From Deltaproteobacteria bacterium (GTDB lineage Bacteria; Desulfobacterota; JADFXK01), in contig JADFXK010000006.1 in the NCBI GenBank assembly GCA_015233625.1, positions 522 to 33,248 on the forward strand: DNA of 32,727 bases, given 5' to 3'. Shown one piece after another: positions 8,567-17,800 of the stretch (position 1 is its first letter; every line of letters begins with the position of its first letter). The translations under genes and the position numbers were made by a program. The notes beneath the pieces were generated by a model. That model had not been told where the DNA came from. It worked only from the letters and a program-made list of their open reading frames with translations, and searched no databases.

Positions 8567-9274
8567 TTATTTGGCGGCGACTTGTCTAAAAGCCGAATTG
8601 TTGGACTTGTAACTCTGGTAGTATCCCAACACTCTTCTCACGTAATCCTGTGTTTCGGCGTAAGGGGGGATGGAGTAATTATATTGGACGACCCGTTCCG
8701 GTCCGGCGTTATACGCCGCCAGGGCCAGTTTTATGTCATTACTAAATTGGAAAATCAGCCCCTTAAGATAGCGAGCGCCACCGAAAATGTTTTCCGTGGG
8801 GTCAAAAGTGTTTAAGACCTTCATCTCCGTCGCCGTTTGCGGCATCAACTGCATTAACCCCCTGGCCCCTTTAGGTGAGACAGCCTGATGGTTAAAGCCT
8901 GATTCCGCCTTGACTACGGCTTTGACCAGAGCCGGGTCCAGGTCATGATAGGCCGCCGCGGAGAGGATGACATCATCAAACTTATTGGAATCGTGTGATG
9001 TTCTTATCGCCGGATAGTAGGTGGTCGGAGCGCCGCGCACATACAGCCGGTACTTGGGAGATACGGGGACGTTGGAAAAGTGCATAACGCCAGAGGCATC
9101 CACGTACTTGTAGATTTCTCCCCAGACCGGAGATGTACCCAACACTACGACCGCCAGGGTGACAAATCCTAACCCGGTTATCCTGTGGAAAATATTCCAC
9201 CCAGGTCTCTTAGCCTGCGAATGCATTCGATCAGCGTGATGGAGCTTCATATAGATTACCCAGAATGAGTTCAC
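8567..9274 (-). CDS. Secreted lytic transglycosylase (SLT family) with DUF4124-like N-terminus
   Basis: The protein has 235 residues from the GTG at 9274. ATGs at 9250 and 9226 are alternative starts, and none has a clear ribosome site. A hydrophobic segment at about 33-50 ending PVWG is a signal peptide or anchor. EIYKYVDASGVMHFSNVP (53-70) matches the DUF4124-like module that often precedes such domains. The SLT domain covers about 100-220: the catalytic Glu is Glu124 in VKAESGFNHQAVSPKGARGL, followed by MQLMPQTA and LALAAYNAGP, the classical motifs. The enzyme should cut the glycan strands of peptidoglycan in the periplasm, forming 1,6-anhydromuramic acid ends. It sits between tal and pgsA in the same direction and is probably part of that transcription unit. 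Confidence 0.92.
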   Translation of the reverse strand: MNSFWVIYMKLHHADRMHSQAKRPGWNIFHRITGLGFVTLAVVVLGTSPVWGEIYKYVDASGVMHFSNVPVSPKYRLYVRGAPTTYYPAIRTSHDSNKFDDVILSAAAYHDLDPALVKAVVKAESGFNHQAVSPKGARGLMQLMPQTATEMKVLNTFDPTENIFGGARYLKGLIFQFSNDIKLALAAYNAGPERVVQYNYSIPPYAETQDYVRRVLGYYQSYKSNNSAFRQVAAK

Positions 9275-9318
9275 TGCAGAATACCTATGGCGTCGGCAGA
9301 TATTTGATCTAAAATGAA

Positions 9319-9330
9319 GTGGCCGGCCAC
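9319..9330. other. Perfect 12-bp palindrome between tal and the transglycosylase gene
   Basis: GTGGCCGGCCAC reads the same on both strands. On the - strand it is followed by TTCATTTT, so it could act as a weak terminator or attenuator after tal, though the stem would be only four pairs with a four-base loop. It could equally be a protein-binding site or chance. Confidence 0.25.
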
Positions 9331-9341
9331 GCCAATTGGGG

Positions 9342-9989
9342 TTAGCTTTGAGTTACCTTCTTCCAGTCTTCCAAAAACTTTTGGAGTCCCTTGTCCGTTA
9401 GAGGATGATTGGCCAGCTGGGTAATCACGTTGAATGGAATGGTGGCGATGTGAGCACCCATGGAGGCCGCCTCCAAGACGTGAATAGGGTTACGGACGCT
9501 GGCCACAATGACCTCTGTGTTAAATCCGTAATTCTCATAAATAGTTAATATTTGAGAGACCAGTTCCATTCCCGAAGCGGCAATGTCATCCAGCCGGCCG
9601 ACAAACGGACTAACATAGGTCGCACCGACCTTGGCGGCCAACAACGCCTGCAGCGGGGAAAACACCAGTGTGACGTTGGTCTTGATCCCTTCTTGGGTTA
9701 AAATCTTGGTGGCTTTAAGTCCTTCAATGGTCATGGGGATTTTAACCACGACACACGGCGAGATCTTGGCCAGTTGTCTGGCTTCCGGGACCATGTCCTC
9801 GGCCTGCTGGCTGACGGCCTCAACGCTGATCGGTCCATCCACAATCGAGCAAATCTCTTTAATCAGATCTTGAAACGGTCTTTTCTCTTTAGCCACCAGA
9901 GAAGGGTTGGTGGTCACACCATCGACCAAACCCGTCTTAAGTGCCTCGGTTATTTCTTTGATATTAGCAGTATCGATAAAGAATTTCAT
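9342..9989 (-). CDS. tal: Transaldolase, TalC-type (FSA-like subfamily)
   Basis: The protein has 215 residues, the usual length of the small single-domain transaldolases. It moves a dihydroxyacetone unit between sugar phosphates in the non-oxidative pentose phosphate pathway through a Schiff-base lysine. [10 protein letters not shown] and [14 protein letters not shown] are the family start. The catalytic lysine is Lys83 in VVVKIPMT. Against E. coli FsaA as I recall it, Gln59 corresponds to Glu57 here and Tyr131 to Phe129. The Glu/Phe pair is the transaldolase combination, so transaldolase activity is more likely than fructose-6-phosphate aldolase activity. The ATG at 9989 is preceded by AAAGGAG with nine-base spacing. 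Confidence 0.92.
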   Translation of the reverse strand: MKFFIDTANIKEITEALKTGLVDGVTTNPSLVAKEKRPFQDLIKEICSIVDGPISVEAVSQQAEDMVPEARQLAKISPCVVVKIPMTIEGLKATKILTQEGIKTNVTLVFSPLQALLAAKVGATYVSPFVGRLDDIAASGMELVSQILTIYENYGFNTEVIVASVRNPIHVLEAASMGAHIATIPFNVITQLANHPLTDKGLQKFLEDWKKVTQS

Positions 9990-10089
9990 TCAGAAAGACT
10001 CCTTTAGCGGTTACCTAAACGGCTCGCAGCTCGTAGGTAGATCAGAGTTATTTTAGACCGAGTTTAACAATTTGCAACCAAATTCATTC

Positions 10090-10115
10090 AACCTGGGCCA
10101 GGTTTTTGTTTTCTT
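10090..10115 (+). terminator. Terminator-like hairpin with T tract, no + strand gene attached
   Basis: AACCT-GGGCC-AGGTT (10090-10104) folds into a five-pair stem and is followed by a T-rich tract to 10115 on the + strand. No + strand gene ends nearby. It might stop antisense transcription or be fortuitous. On the - strand it lies in the tal leader as a hairpin preceded by an A-rich run. Confidence 0.3.
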
Positions 10116-10202
10116 TATCCCGACCACCTCGGATTGTAACAGTCATCAAAAGCGCATGACCGCAGATTCCCAGACACATTTAAGACAGGATCGGGCAGAC
10201 GG

Positions 10203-10466
10203 TCAAGAGTTATTCTTGAGATATCTGTCCCGGCACTCCCGGCTACAAAAATAATGGGTCTGTTCGTTGGTCTTAACCACCAGCGCCTGCCCCTTGGGCA
10301 CATAGACCTGGCAAATAGGATCTTGCACCATAGTGTCTTCCACAGGGTGTCCGATGCCCTTGTTATATTGTGGAGGAGGAGGCACTTGTCTGGTTCCGAA
10401 AATGTTTTTGACGGCCCGGTATGAAACATAGCCGATCACGATAAACATAATCAATCGCAGCAACAT
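10203..10466 (-). CDS. Small membrane-anchored YHS/TRASH-like protein
   Basis: The protein has 87 residues. One hydrophobic segment at about 2-16 anchors it; a proline-rich linker (VPPPPQY) follows. The rest is a compact domain with Cys52 in MVQDPICQVYVP and Cys74/Cys78 in YFCSRECRDRYL. The DPICxVYV...YFCSxECRDxY pattern fits small YHS/TRASH-type metal-binding modules, and PP0621-like proteins share this layout. Function is unknown; metal sensing or handling at the membrane is a family-based guess. The ATG at 10466 follows AGGA with eight-base spacing. It lies between the PilZ gene and tal, all in the same direction. Confidence 0.75.
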   Translation of the reverse strand: MLLRLIMFIVIGYVSYRAVKNIFGTRQVPPPPQYNKGIGHPVEDTMVQDPICQVYVPKGQALVVKTNEQTHYFCSRECRDRYLKNNS

Positions 10467-10559
10467 AATGTTTTCCTATCCTAGGTCGAGACTACCTCGA
10501 GGCGTTATTCAAGCATTGTCCAAGCATTGATTAATAAATAAAGCAACTATTATGCCATC

Positions 10560-10976
10560 TCAGGTGACGGCATTGATCAACCTCTTTATTCCCGATTTTA
10601 ACTGGCTGTTAGCTTCCATGAATTTCAGGCCCATTTCATAGATGATAGTCTGGCGGTCTTCATCCCAACTGGTATTGTACCAGCAAATCGTGGACCCGGT
10701 GATGACTACCTCGCCGTCGGGTGAAGTCATCGACACCTCTATGATCAAATTGTCCGACATCAACGCGGCGGTAGCCAGGTTGACCCGGTCGATGAAGATC
10801 TGTTTGGACCGGACATACACCCCGCCCGTGGAAATATTAGCCACACTGGCCGAGATGAACTGGGAGGCCGGCAGCTTGTTTTCCTGGTCAACTAAACGAA
10901 TGCTGGCCGGAATATCCACCCTTACCCGCCTGAATCGGCGGCGCTCCGGGCCGGTTTTAAAAAAAGGAGGCGTCAT
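10560..10976 (-). CDS. PilZ-domain protein, probable cyclic-di-GMP receptor
   Basis: The protein has 138 residues and is a single PilZ domain. Both ligand motifs are present: the arginine-rich RRRFRRVRV (12-20), containing RxxxR, and NISTGG (47-52), which fits (D/N)xSxxG. It should therefore bind cyclic di-GMP and respond by changing shape. The output is unknown because there is no second domain. The start at 10976 has only a weak ribosome site. The folK gene ends 48 bp upstream, so coupling to the dapL-folK unit is likely. No GGDEF or EAL protein is in the window. Confidence 0.88.
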   Translation of the reverse strand: MTPPFFKTGPERRRFRRVRVDIPASIRLVDQENKLPASQFISASVANISTGGVYVRSKQIFIDRVNLATAALMSDNLIIEVSMTSPDGEVVITGSTICWYNTSWDEDRQTIIYEMGLKFMEANSQLKSGIKRLINAVT

Positions 10977-11024
10977 GGACGATTCCGTCTATCAGGTCTG
11001 GTTCGATGGCGGTCACATGCCCTT

Positions 11025-11507
11025 TCACCCCATAGGGATAACTGGGGATAAGTCGGATAGAGCACCAAGTAATTCCCGGATGGATGCCTGGAGGATCGGG
11101 TGCTTGACCTCGGCCGCGATCTCGCTTAACGGTACCAGCACAAACCTGCGCCGGTGCATCTCGGGATGCGGAATGATCAAGGTCTCAGAAGATATTACCT
11201 GATCACCGTAAAGCAAAATGTCCAGATCGATAGCTCGCGGCCCCCATCTGAAGCTGGGACGCCGCCCCAGGTCATTTTCGATCGTCTTCAAGGCGCGCAG
11301 GAGTTCTTCCGGTTTCCACACCGTGGTCCCCTGGACCGCGGCATTAACGAAGTCGTCTTGATCCTTCACCCCCACCGGAGCGGTGCGGTAAAGAGATGAG
11401 ACCCGGCCAAAAATGAACCCGGGTAGCTCCTTTAACCGGGCCACGGCCGACTGAATCTGGCTAACCTTATCTCCCAGGTTAGAGCCCAGCCCTAAATAGA
11501 CCGTCAC
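11025..11507 (-). CDS. folK: 2-amino-4-hydroxy-6-hydroxymethyldihydropteridine diphosphokinase
   Basis: The protein has 160 residues, normal for HPPK. It transfers pyrophosphate from ATP to 6-hydroxymethyl-7,8-dihydropterin, the step before dihydropteroate synthase in folate synthesis. MTVYLGLGSNLGDK is the family start, SSLYRTAPVGVKDQDDFVN follows, and the signature WGPRAIDLDILLYGD contains the metal-binding aspartates; IPHPEMHRRRFVLVPLSEI closes the core. The start is a GTG at 11507 without an obvious ribosome site. It lies only 20 bp after the dapL stop, so translational coupling is likely. The dapL-folK pairing in one unit is consistent with deltaproteobacterial chromosomes. Confidence 0.95.
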   Translation of the reverse strand: MTVYLGLGSNLGDKVSQIQSAVARLKELPGFIFGRVSSLYRTAPVGVKDQDDFVNAAVQGTTVWKPEELLRALKTIENDLGRRPSFRWGPRAIDLDILLYGDQVISSETLIIPHPEMHRRRFVLVPLSEIAAEVKHPILQASIRELLGALSDLSPVIPMG

Positions 11508-11527
11508 CGGATCGGGTTGATCCCGGC

Positions 11528-12706
11528 TCAGAACCCCACCCCCTTGATGCGGTTAACGGCTTCCCGCAACCGCTCGACGGGTAAGCAGAGGGTCATCCGA
11601 ATGTAGCCTTCACCGGGGGCGCCGAAACCGTTCCCCGGAGTGGTGACAATCCCTGTTTTTTCCAATAAGAGCATGGTAAAGTCATTAGATGACCAACCCG
11701 ACGGAACCTTGACCCAGAGATAAAACGTCGCTTTGGGCGGTTCGACATGCAATCCAGCCTCATTCAACCCCGAGACCAGGACGTTCCGGCGTTCGGTGTA
11801 GATTTTCATCAGGTCGGCCACCACCTTCTGATCACCCGTCAGAGCCTCGATGCCGGCCCATTGGACCGCCTGAAAGGCCCCGGAATCAATATTACTCTTT
11901 ATTTTACCCACGGCCGCCACGATTTCAGCCCGACCTACGGCAAACCCGATTCGCCATCCAGTCATGTTATACGTCTTGGACAGAGAATGGAACTCGATTC
12001 CGACCTCCATGGCCCCAGCCGCATTTAGAAAGCTGACCGGCTTGTATCCATCAAACGCCAATTCTGAATAAGCCGCGTCGTGGCAAACGATGATGTTGTA
12101 TTTCTTGGCGAACGCAACCACCTCATTGTAAAAATCTATCCCGGCCACCGCGCCGGTCGGATTGTTGGGGTAGTTGATAAACATTATCTTGGCCCGGTCA
12201 GCCACATCCGACGGGATGGCCGCCAGGTCCGGCAAAAAGTTGTTTTCAGCGGTTAACGGCATAAAAAATGACTCGCCCCCGGCGAACATAGTCGCCACAC
12301 TATAGACCGGATAGGCCGGACTGGGGACCAGGGCGATATCACCTGGATCAATGAAGGCTAAGGGAAAGTGAGCCAGTCCCTCTTTGGAGCCGATCAGGGT
12401 GATGACCTCGGACCGGTAATCCGCCTTGACCCCGAAGCGGCGAAGATACCAATCAGCCACGACCTTGTTGAATTCGTTCATCCCGGAATAGGAGGGATAC
12501 CGGTGGTTGGCCGGATCCGCGGCCGACCTGGCCAACGATTTAATGATGTGGGCCGGAGTAGGCAAATCCGGGTCGCCCACGCCCAGGTCGATTATGTCAA
12601 CCCCTTTTGACCTGACCTGTTCTTTTAATCGGTCGATTTCCATAAACAGATACGGGGGAAGGTTCTTGATTCTATCAGACAGAGCAACGGAAAACATAAT
12701 TAGCAT
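11528..12706 (-). CDS. dapL: LL-diaminopimelate aminotransferase (class I/II PLP enzyme)
   Basis: The protein has 392 residues. It is a fold-type I aminotransferase: IIDLGVGDPDLPTP near the N-terminus, INYPNNPTGA (177-186), HDAAYSEL (209-216) and the PLP lysine Lys244 in SLSKTYNMTGWRIGF. The family converts tetrahydrodipicolinate directly to LL-diaminopimelate, a shortcut to lysine and peptidoglycan. Sequence style resembles the DapL2 group. A related aminotransferase with other substrates cannot be excluded. ATGs at 12706 and 12697 both follow AGGAG, with spacings of 3 and 12, so the exact start is open. A good sigma-70-like promoter lies at 12827-12855, so dapL probably begins the unit that runs on into folK and beyond. 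Confidence 0.85.
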   Translation of the reverse strand: MLIMFSVALSDRIKNLPPYLFMEIDRLKEQVRSKGVDIIDLGVGDPDLPTPAHIIKSLARSAADPANHRYPSYSGMNEFNKVVADWYLRRFGVKADYRSEVITLIGSKEGLAHFPLAFIDPGDIALVPSPAYPVYSVATMFAGGESFFMPLTAENNFLPDLAAIPSDVADRAKIMFINYPNNPTGAVAGIDFYNEVVAFAKKYNIIVCHDAAYSELAFDGYKPVSFLNAAGAMEVGIEFHSLSKTYNMTGWRIGFAVGRAEIVAAVGKIKSNIDSGAFQAVQWAGIEALTGDQKVVADLMKIYTERRNVLVSGLNEAGLHVEPPKATFYLWVKVPSGWSSNDFTMLLLEKTGIVTTPGNGFGAPGEGYIRMTLCLPVERLREAVNRIKGVGF

Positions 12707-12826
12707 TGTCTCCTGTGGGGATTGGGGTAGAAAAGAGATCGCGCGCGTACACCCGAAAATGCTTACAGGTTTAGCTTATGCACTGATAGGGCCGTTCCTT
12801 AACTTAGATCGAACCTGCCAGGCATC

Positions 12827-12855
12827 AAAATAAGTCAGGATGAACAATGAGTCAA
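12827..12855 (-). promoter_or_regulatory. Sigma-70-type promoter upstream of dapL
   Basis: On the - strand TTGACT (12855-12850), a 17-base spacer and TATTTT (12832-12827) form a good -35/-10 pair, with an A-rich stretch just upstream. It lies in the 288-bp gap between the FAH-family gene and dapL, giving a leader of about 115 bases. The gap holds no supportable gene; the + strand ORF crossing it runs antisense into the FAH gene. Confidence 0.55.
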
Positions 12856-12994
12856 TGCTTTTTTCGTCCGTCACGAGGTCGCATCCCTGGAGAATCAAGG
12901 CGGCTGAGCAAGCTAACCAGTTGACCACAAACAAGTTCCCGGTCACATTTTTTTTGCTGCTCGTCTGGTTCCGCCAACCCGAAACCCGGAATAT

Positions 12995-13753
12995 TCAGCG
13001 CACAATCCGGTTGACCAGAGAGCCAATCCCGGCAATCCGAACCTCCACCTCATCGCCCGGAGTCATCGGGCCAACCCCCGAAGTAGTCCCGGTGGCGATC
13101 ACATCACCCGGTTGCAGGGTCATCACTTTGGAAATAAAAGAAACTAATTCAGCCACATTGAATAGTAGATGGCGAGTGTTGGAAGACTGCTTGACCTGAC
13201 CGTTCAGCAGACACTGGATATCCAGGTCAGCCGGGTCCAGGCCGGAGACGACCCAAGGCCCCAGGGGGCAAAAAGTGTCAAAGCTCTTGGCCCTGGTCCA
13301 CTGCTTGTCTTTAGCTTGCAAATCTCGGGCCGTGACGTCATTCAGGCAGGTATAGCCGAAAATATAGTCAGCCGCATGAATGAGTCCGACATCCTCGGCC
13401 GGCTTACCGATAACTACTCCCATTTCAGCTTCATAGTCAACCTGCTGGGACATGGCCGGATAGATGATATCGTCACCCGGTCCAATCACCGAGGAGGAAG
13501 GCTTCAGAAAGAGCAACGGTTCTTCCGGCAGCTTAAGCCCCATTTCCTGGGCATGATCGCGGTAGTTCAGGCCGATGGCCACCACCTTGGATGGCGTCAC
13601 CGGGGCCAGCAGGCGCACGTCGGACAAAGAGATCTCCGGCCCGGTGACCTGATATGGTTCCAGGAAATTACCGCTAATCCGGCGAAATCCGGCGCCTTCG
13701 TCTACTCCAAAAGAAATGGCGCCATTCTTGTCTTGGTATCTGATGTATTTCAT
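12995..13753 (-). CDS. Fumarylacetoacetate hydrolase (FAH) family enzyme
   Basis: The protein has 252 residues. The FAH catalytic domain follows a short N-terminal part: VAIGLNYRDHAQEMG, PLLFLKPSSSVIGPGDDI, VDYEAEMGVVIGK (the two glutamates, Glu108 and Glu110, bind the divalent metal), GYTCLNDVTARDLQ, ARAKSFDTFCPLGPWVV-like core and GDVIATGTTSGVG. Family members cleave C-C bonds of 2,4-diketo acids or isomerise or decarboxylate small keto acids such as oxaloacetate or acylpyruvates. The length and motifs fit the acylpyruvase/oxaloacetate decarboxylase-like group more than true fumarylacetoacetase, but the substrate cannot be read from sequence. The start at ATG 13753 has only a distant GGAG. 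It lies 39 bp after the Rpn-type gene. Confidence 0.88.
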   Translation of the reverse strand: MKYIRYQDKNGAISFGVDEGAGFRRISGNFLEPYQVTGPEISLSDVRLLAPVTPSKVVAIGLNYRDHAQEMGLKLPEEPLLFLKPSSSVIGPGDDIIYPAMSQQVDYEAEMGVVIGKPAEDVGLIHAADYIFGYTCLNDVTARDLQAKDKQWTRAKSFDTFCPLGPWVVSGLDPADLDIQCLLNGQVKQSSNTRHLLFNVAELVSFISKVMTLQPGDVIATGTTSGVGPMTPGDEVEVRIAGIGSLVNRIVR

Positions 13754-13792
13754 ATCTTTGGTGAATTCTCCGTCATGCGGTTGAGAGGTTAA

Positions 13793-14800
13793 TTAATCAC
13801 TTTCAACGCCGTCAATGATTCTTTGAAACTCTTCCAACGAACCGACGACCCATGCTTTCTTGCGCAAATCTTTTAGCACGGCAGTGTCGGCTATGGCATT
13901 TATCTGATCTTCAGTCATTGAAGGAACCTGGCCAAATCTGTTTCCGAGGATTTCAATAATAGTCTCGCGCATCGTCGCTTGCACATCTCGGAGACCTTCT
14001 TGGAGACCTTCCTGGAGACCTTCTTGGAACCATGTTTCGGCTAGACCGGGCATAGCACCACCTCCTTGGTTGTTAAAGACATCGTCCAGCGCCTCCCTCA
14101 ACTCCTGCGAGCTTATTCTTTCCTTATTGGCCAGTAAGTAATGGATAACTTTCCCCAGGTGATCCTGGTGAGAATATTCCTCTTCAGGCCTTCTCAATAA
14201 CTCCAATATGGCTCGAATGCGGGCTCGTAGTTCATCGCTATGAAATATGTATTTCAGGATCAGCAAAACCGCTCTGAGTATCTCCTGACCTTTGATATCC
14301 TCATCCCGGTAAATGGACAAGTCATAGAGAAGATAGCTGAAATCAGGTAGAAATGATCGGAGACAAAAACGCTTGACAAACAGCTTCCGAAAGCTCTCCG
14401 GGATATTCCACCGGTTAACTCCGTGGTACAACACTATCGGCACAATATGCGGGAGGATCCCATCCCAATCCTGGCCCATGGTATGCTCCCATATCCGAAT
14501 CATATAACGGAGCAAATGAAAAGCGACCAATGGTTCAGGATAGCTCTTGTGCTCAAACAGAATGTAGACCAAAACCCGGCCGCCATCCGTCGTGTCCACT
14601 TCATACAGGAGATCGGACAGTCTCTCCTTCAGATTGTCATCGACAAAAGTGTCCTTGCGCGGCTTGAGTGTCTCCAGATTAAGCTCTTGAACCACCTCAC
14701 CAGGAAGATAATTCAACAAAAAATCTGCGGCCTCCTCTTTGTTGGAGAAGACACTCTTGAAAAACCGATCATGGCTGTTGACAATTTCATCCGAAGTCAC
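13793..14800 (-). CDS. Rpn/YhgA-type PD-(D/E)XK nuclease family protein
   Basis: The protein has 335 residues. The N-terminal HDRFFKSVFSNKEEAADFLLNYLP-type opening and VLYHGVNRW are hallmarks of the YhgA-like 'transposase 31' family, whose E. coli members (Rpn proteins) are DNA endonucleases. Candidate PD-(D/E)XK residues are Asp63 in RLSDLLYEVD and Glu83-x-Lys85 in LFEHKS. A short tandem repeat of EGLQ/EGLR sits at about residues 260-270, a variable feature common near the C-terminus of this family. The start is a GTG at 14800 with GAGGG upstream. It lies between the hybrid kinase (21-bp gap) and the FAH gene, so it is embedded in a run of ordinary genes. The family is often present in many scattered copies; whether this one moves or has a cellular role cannot be told. 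Confidence 0.88.
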   Translation of the reverse strand: MTSDEIVNSHDRFFKSVFSNKEEAADFLLNYLPGEVVQELNLETLKPRKDTFVDDNLKERLSDLLYEVDTTDGGRVLVYILFEHKSYPEPLVAFHLLRYMIRIWEHTMGQDWDGILPHIVPIVLYHGVNRWNIPESFRKLFVKRFCLRSFLPDFSYLLYDLSIYRDEDIKGQEILRAVLLILKYIFHSDELRARIRAILELLRRPEEEYSHQDHLGKVIHYLLANKERISSQELREALDDVFNNQGGGAMPGLAETWFQEGLQEGLQEGLRDVQATMRETIIEILGNRFGQVPSMTEDQINAIADTAVLKDLRKKAWVVGSLEEFQRIIDGVESD

Positions 14801-14821
14801 GATTACGCGCCCTCTTCAAGC

Positions 14822-17800
14822 TCAATAATAGGTTATCACCACCCGATCCAGGTAATCCGCAAAGACGGCCAGGTGGTCGGCGATAGCCGCGGTGTCGGCC
14901 CTTTTGGCGGCCAGCTCAATGGCCAGACCGAGTTGGCCCAAATAAAGGAACCCGTAGCTCCCGGCGGAACCCTTGATGCTATGGGCGATCCGCTTCAAAG
15001 TATCAAAATCCCCTTCGGCCAACGACTGGTGCATGGAGCTGATATAATTCCGATAGTCAGTTATAAATTCTGGGATCAAGTCTTCCAGAATCGAATTCAC
15101 CTTGACCACATAGTCTATCTGCGGCTCGATTCCCGCCGGAGTCGGCGGTTCTTCTGTCGCCGGTCGGACAGAGGTCATCTCTCGCGGCCGATCGGTCTTG
15201 CCGGCCAGCGTAATAGAAGTCGTGTTTGCGGCACCGCCGTCGCCTCTCCTTTTCATGACAAAGTTTTGAATTGTCTTGAACAGCCTGTCTTTATTAATCG
15301 GTTTGGTCAAATAATCATTACAGCCGGCGTCGAGACATCTTTGTTTATCCTCTTTGAAAGCATGGGCGGTGAGAGCCACGATTTCGGTGGAAGGCCTGGA
15401 GTTGGCTTTTTCCCATTGTCTGATCCGTCTGGTCGCTTCAAACCCATCTATGACCGGCATGACTATATCCATTAACACCAAATCGTAATTGCCAGCCACG
15501 AATTTTTCCACGGCCACCTGGCCATTTTCGGCCATGTCGAGACGACACAAGGTGTTCTTGAGGTAGAGTTCGATAATTCTTCGGTTACTAGGATTGTCTT
15601 CAACCAACAAAATGTTTAGGGCGGGCAGGTTGATATTCCCGCTCTCCCGGAGTTCCCTATTGACCTTATTGTCCATACGATCCAGGTTTCCAGTGACATG
15701 CAACACTGCGTCCATCAATTCCGATCGTCCGACCGGCTTGACCAGATAGCCAGTCAGGCTGGCCCGGTCATCACAAGGATCGTCAGCAGTTATCATCATG
15801 ATTATCCGCGGGGCAGCCTCCTGATTCCCTTTGATTCTCTCGACCAAGTCAAATCCGTCCATATCCGGCATCCGTCGGTCAACCAGCAGTAAGTCATAAG
15901 GCGCCCCATCCTCGTGGGCCTGAGCCAGGAAATCTATGGCCTGAATACCATTGCCTACCTCGGTTACCACCGCGCCCCACCCAGAAAGCGTTTCGTTTAG
16001 AACCATCCGGTTGGTCGCATTGTCGTCCACGATCAAGGCCTTGAGTCCATTTACGTTCATTTCAAGTTGTGGCCTCTGATCTGAGCATCCTTCCCTAACA
16101 CCCAGTTTTACCGTAAAATAAAAAGTAGATCCCCGGCCGGGATAACTCTCCACCCAGATCCGGCCACCCATCATCTCCACCAGCTTCTTGGAAATGGTCA
16201 GCCCCAAACCAGTGCCGCCATGTTTACGAGTGGTGGAAGAGTCCGCCTGGGCAAAGCTTTCAAAAATCAACTGTTGATGCTCCACGGCAATACCGATGCC
16301 CGTGTCCTCGATGGAAAACAATAGGGCCCCTGGTTCCCCGACCTGTTTGTCTGGAACCACCCGCAACCCGACTTCCCCCGTCTCGGTAAACTTAATTGCG
16401 TTGCCGATCAGGTTGACCAGTATCTGTCGTAACCGCGTCGGATCACCGACTAAGATGTTCGGAATTTCAGAAGAGACCTGGCAAGGCAGCTCCAATCCTT
16501 TTTCGTGTGCTCGCATAGCCAATATCTTGTTTGTTTTTTCAACCAGTTGGCGAAGATCAAAATCAATTGACTCCAATTCGAACTGACCGGCTTCAACCTT
16601 GGATAGATCAAGTATATCATTAATGATATCCAACAAATTTTCACCAGCCGATTTGAAGGTATGAACATACTGTCGCTGGTCCGGACTGAGATTGGTCTCC
16701 CACAAAATATCGGCCATCCCCAGAATGGCGTTCATGGGTGTGCGGATTTCGTGGCTCATGCTGGCCAAGAATTCACTCTTGGCCCGGTTCGCCGCCAGGG
16801 CTGCCTCTCGCTCCTTTTCGGCTTTTTCCTTTTCCTTTTGTTCCGTGATATCTACCAACGATCCTTCGTAATAAAGCACCTTCCCGGACTTACTCCGGAC
16901 GACCCGGGCCGAGATAGAGACATAGATGATCGTGTCGTCCTTTCGCCGAAAAGGGGCTTCTAACCCGATGACCTGACCTTTTTCAAGGAGGAGTTGGGTA
17001 AACATCCGTCGATCATCAGGATTAACATAGACTTGCCGGGCCATGTCGGTGATGGCTGAGACCAGTTCTTCAGGAGATTCATAACCTAAGATTTTGCTCA
17101 TGGAGGGGTTGGCACTGAGATAACGGCCGTCGGGAGTGCTCTGAAAGATGCCTTCGATGGCATTTTCATACAAAGATCGGTATTCTTTTTCTGAGGCCTT
17201 GAGATCATGATATAATCTCGAGTTCTCGATAGCTACTGCGGCTTGGGCGGCCAAGGTATTGATCAGCTTCAAGTCCCGGGCGGTGTATGGCATGGGTTCC
17301 CGGCTACTAATACTGATGACGCCAATTATTCTGTGCCCTGTTTTGAGTGGGGCGCAAATCATGGAGCTGACCGGGAAAGCACTGGGAATATACCGGGGGT
17401 CATGAACCACGTCGTTGATAATTTCAGCTTTGCCGGACAGGAAGACATCTCCAGCGATGCCCAACCCCGGTCGCGTAAACATCTTCTCGGGAGGGTTTTG
17501 CCCAACCGCCGCCAGCATCTCTAATACATCAGTTTCTTTATTCAAAATCATAATCGAGACAGCGTCGGCCGTGACCACTTCCCGGGCATGTTCAATGACC
17601 AGGCCGGCCACGCTTTTTAAATCAAGGGAGGCGGCCAGATTTTCGGCCATCTTGTGGAGCAATGTAATTTCTTTATATGTATCTAGTGTTTCGGCAACTA
17701 ATTCTTTTTTTTCGTGCTCCCGACCAGCAATATAGGTCAGCACCGAGGCGAACAATGAACTTTGCGGCCCGCCCCGAACCCACCCCAAGCGTACTCCCTC

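Noticed and set aside
12840-13199. A 119-residue + strand ORF in the gap before dapL
   Set aside because: Its second half is antisense to the FAH-family gene, and the - strand promoter for dapL lies in its first part.
14423-15475. A 350-residue + strand ORF
   Set aside because: It crosses antisense through two well-supported genes, the Rpn-type nuclease and the hybrid kinase, and shows no motifs.
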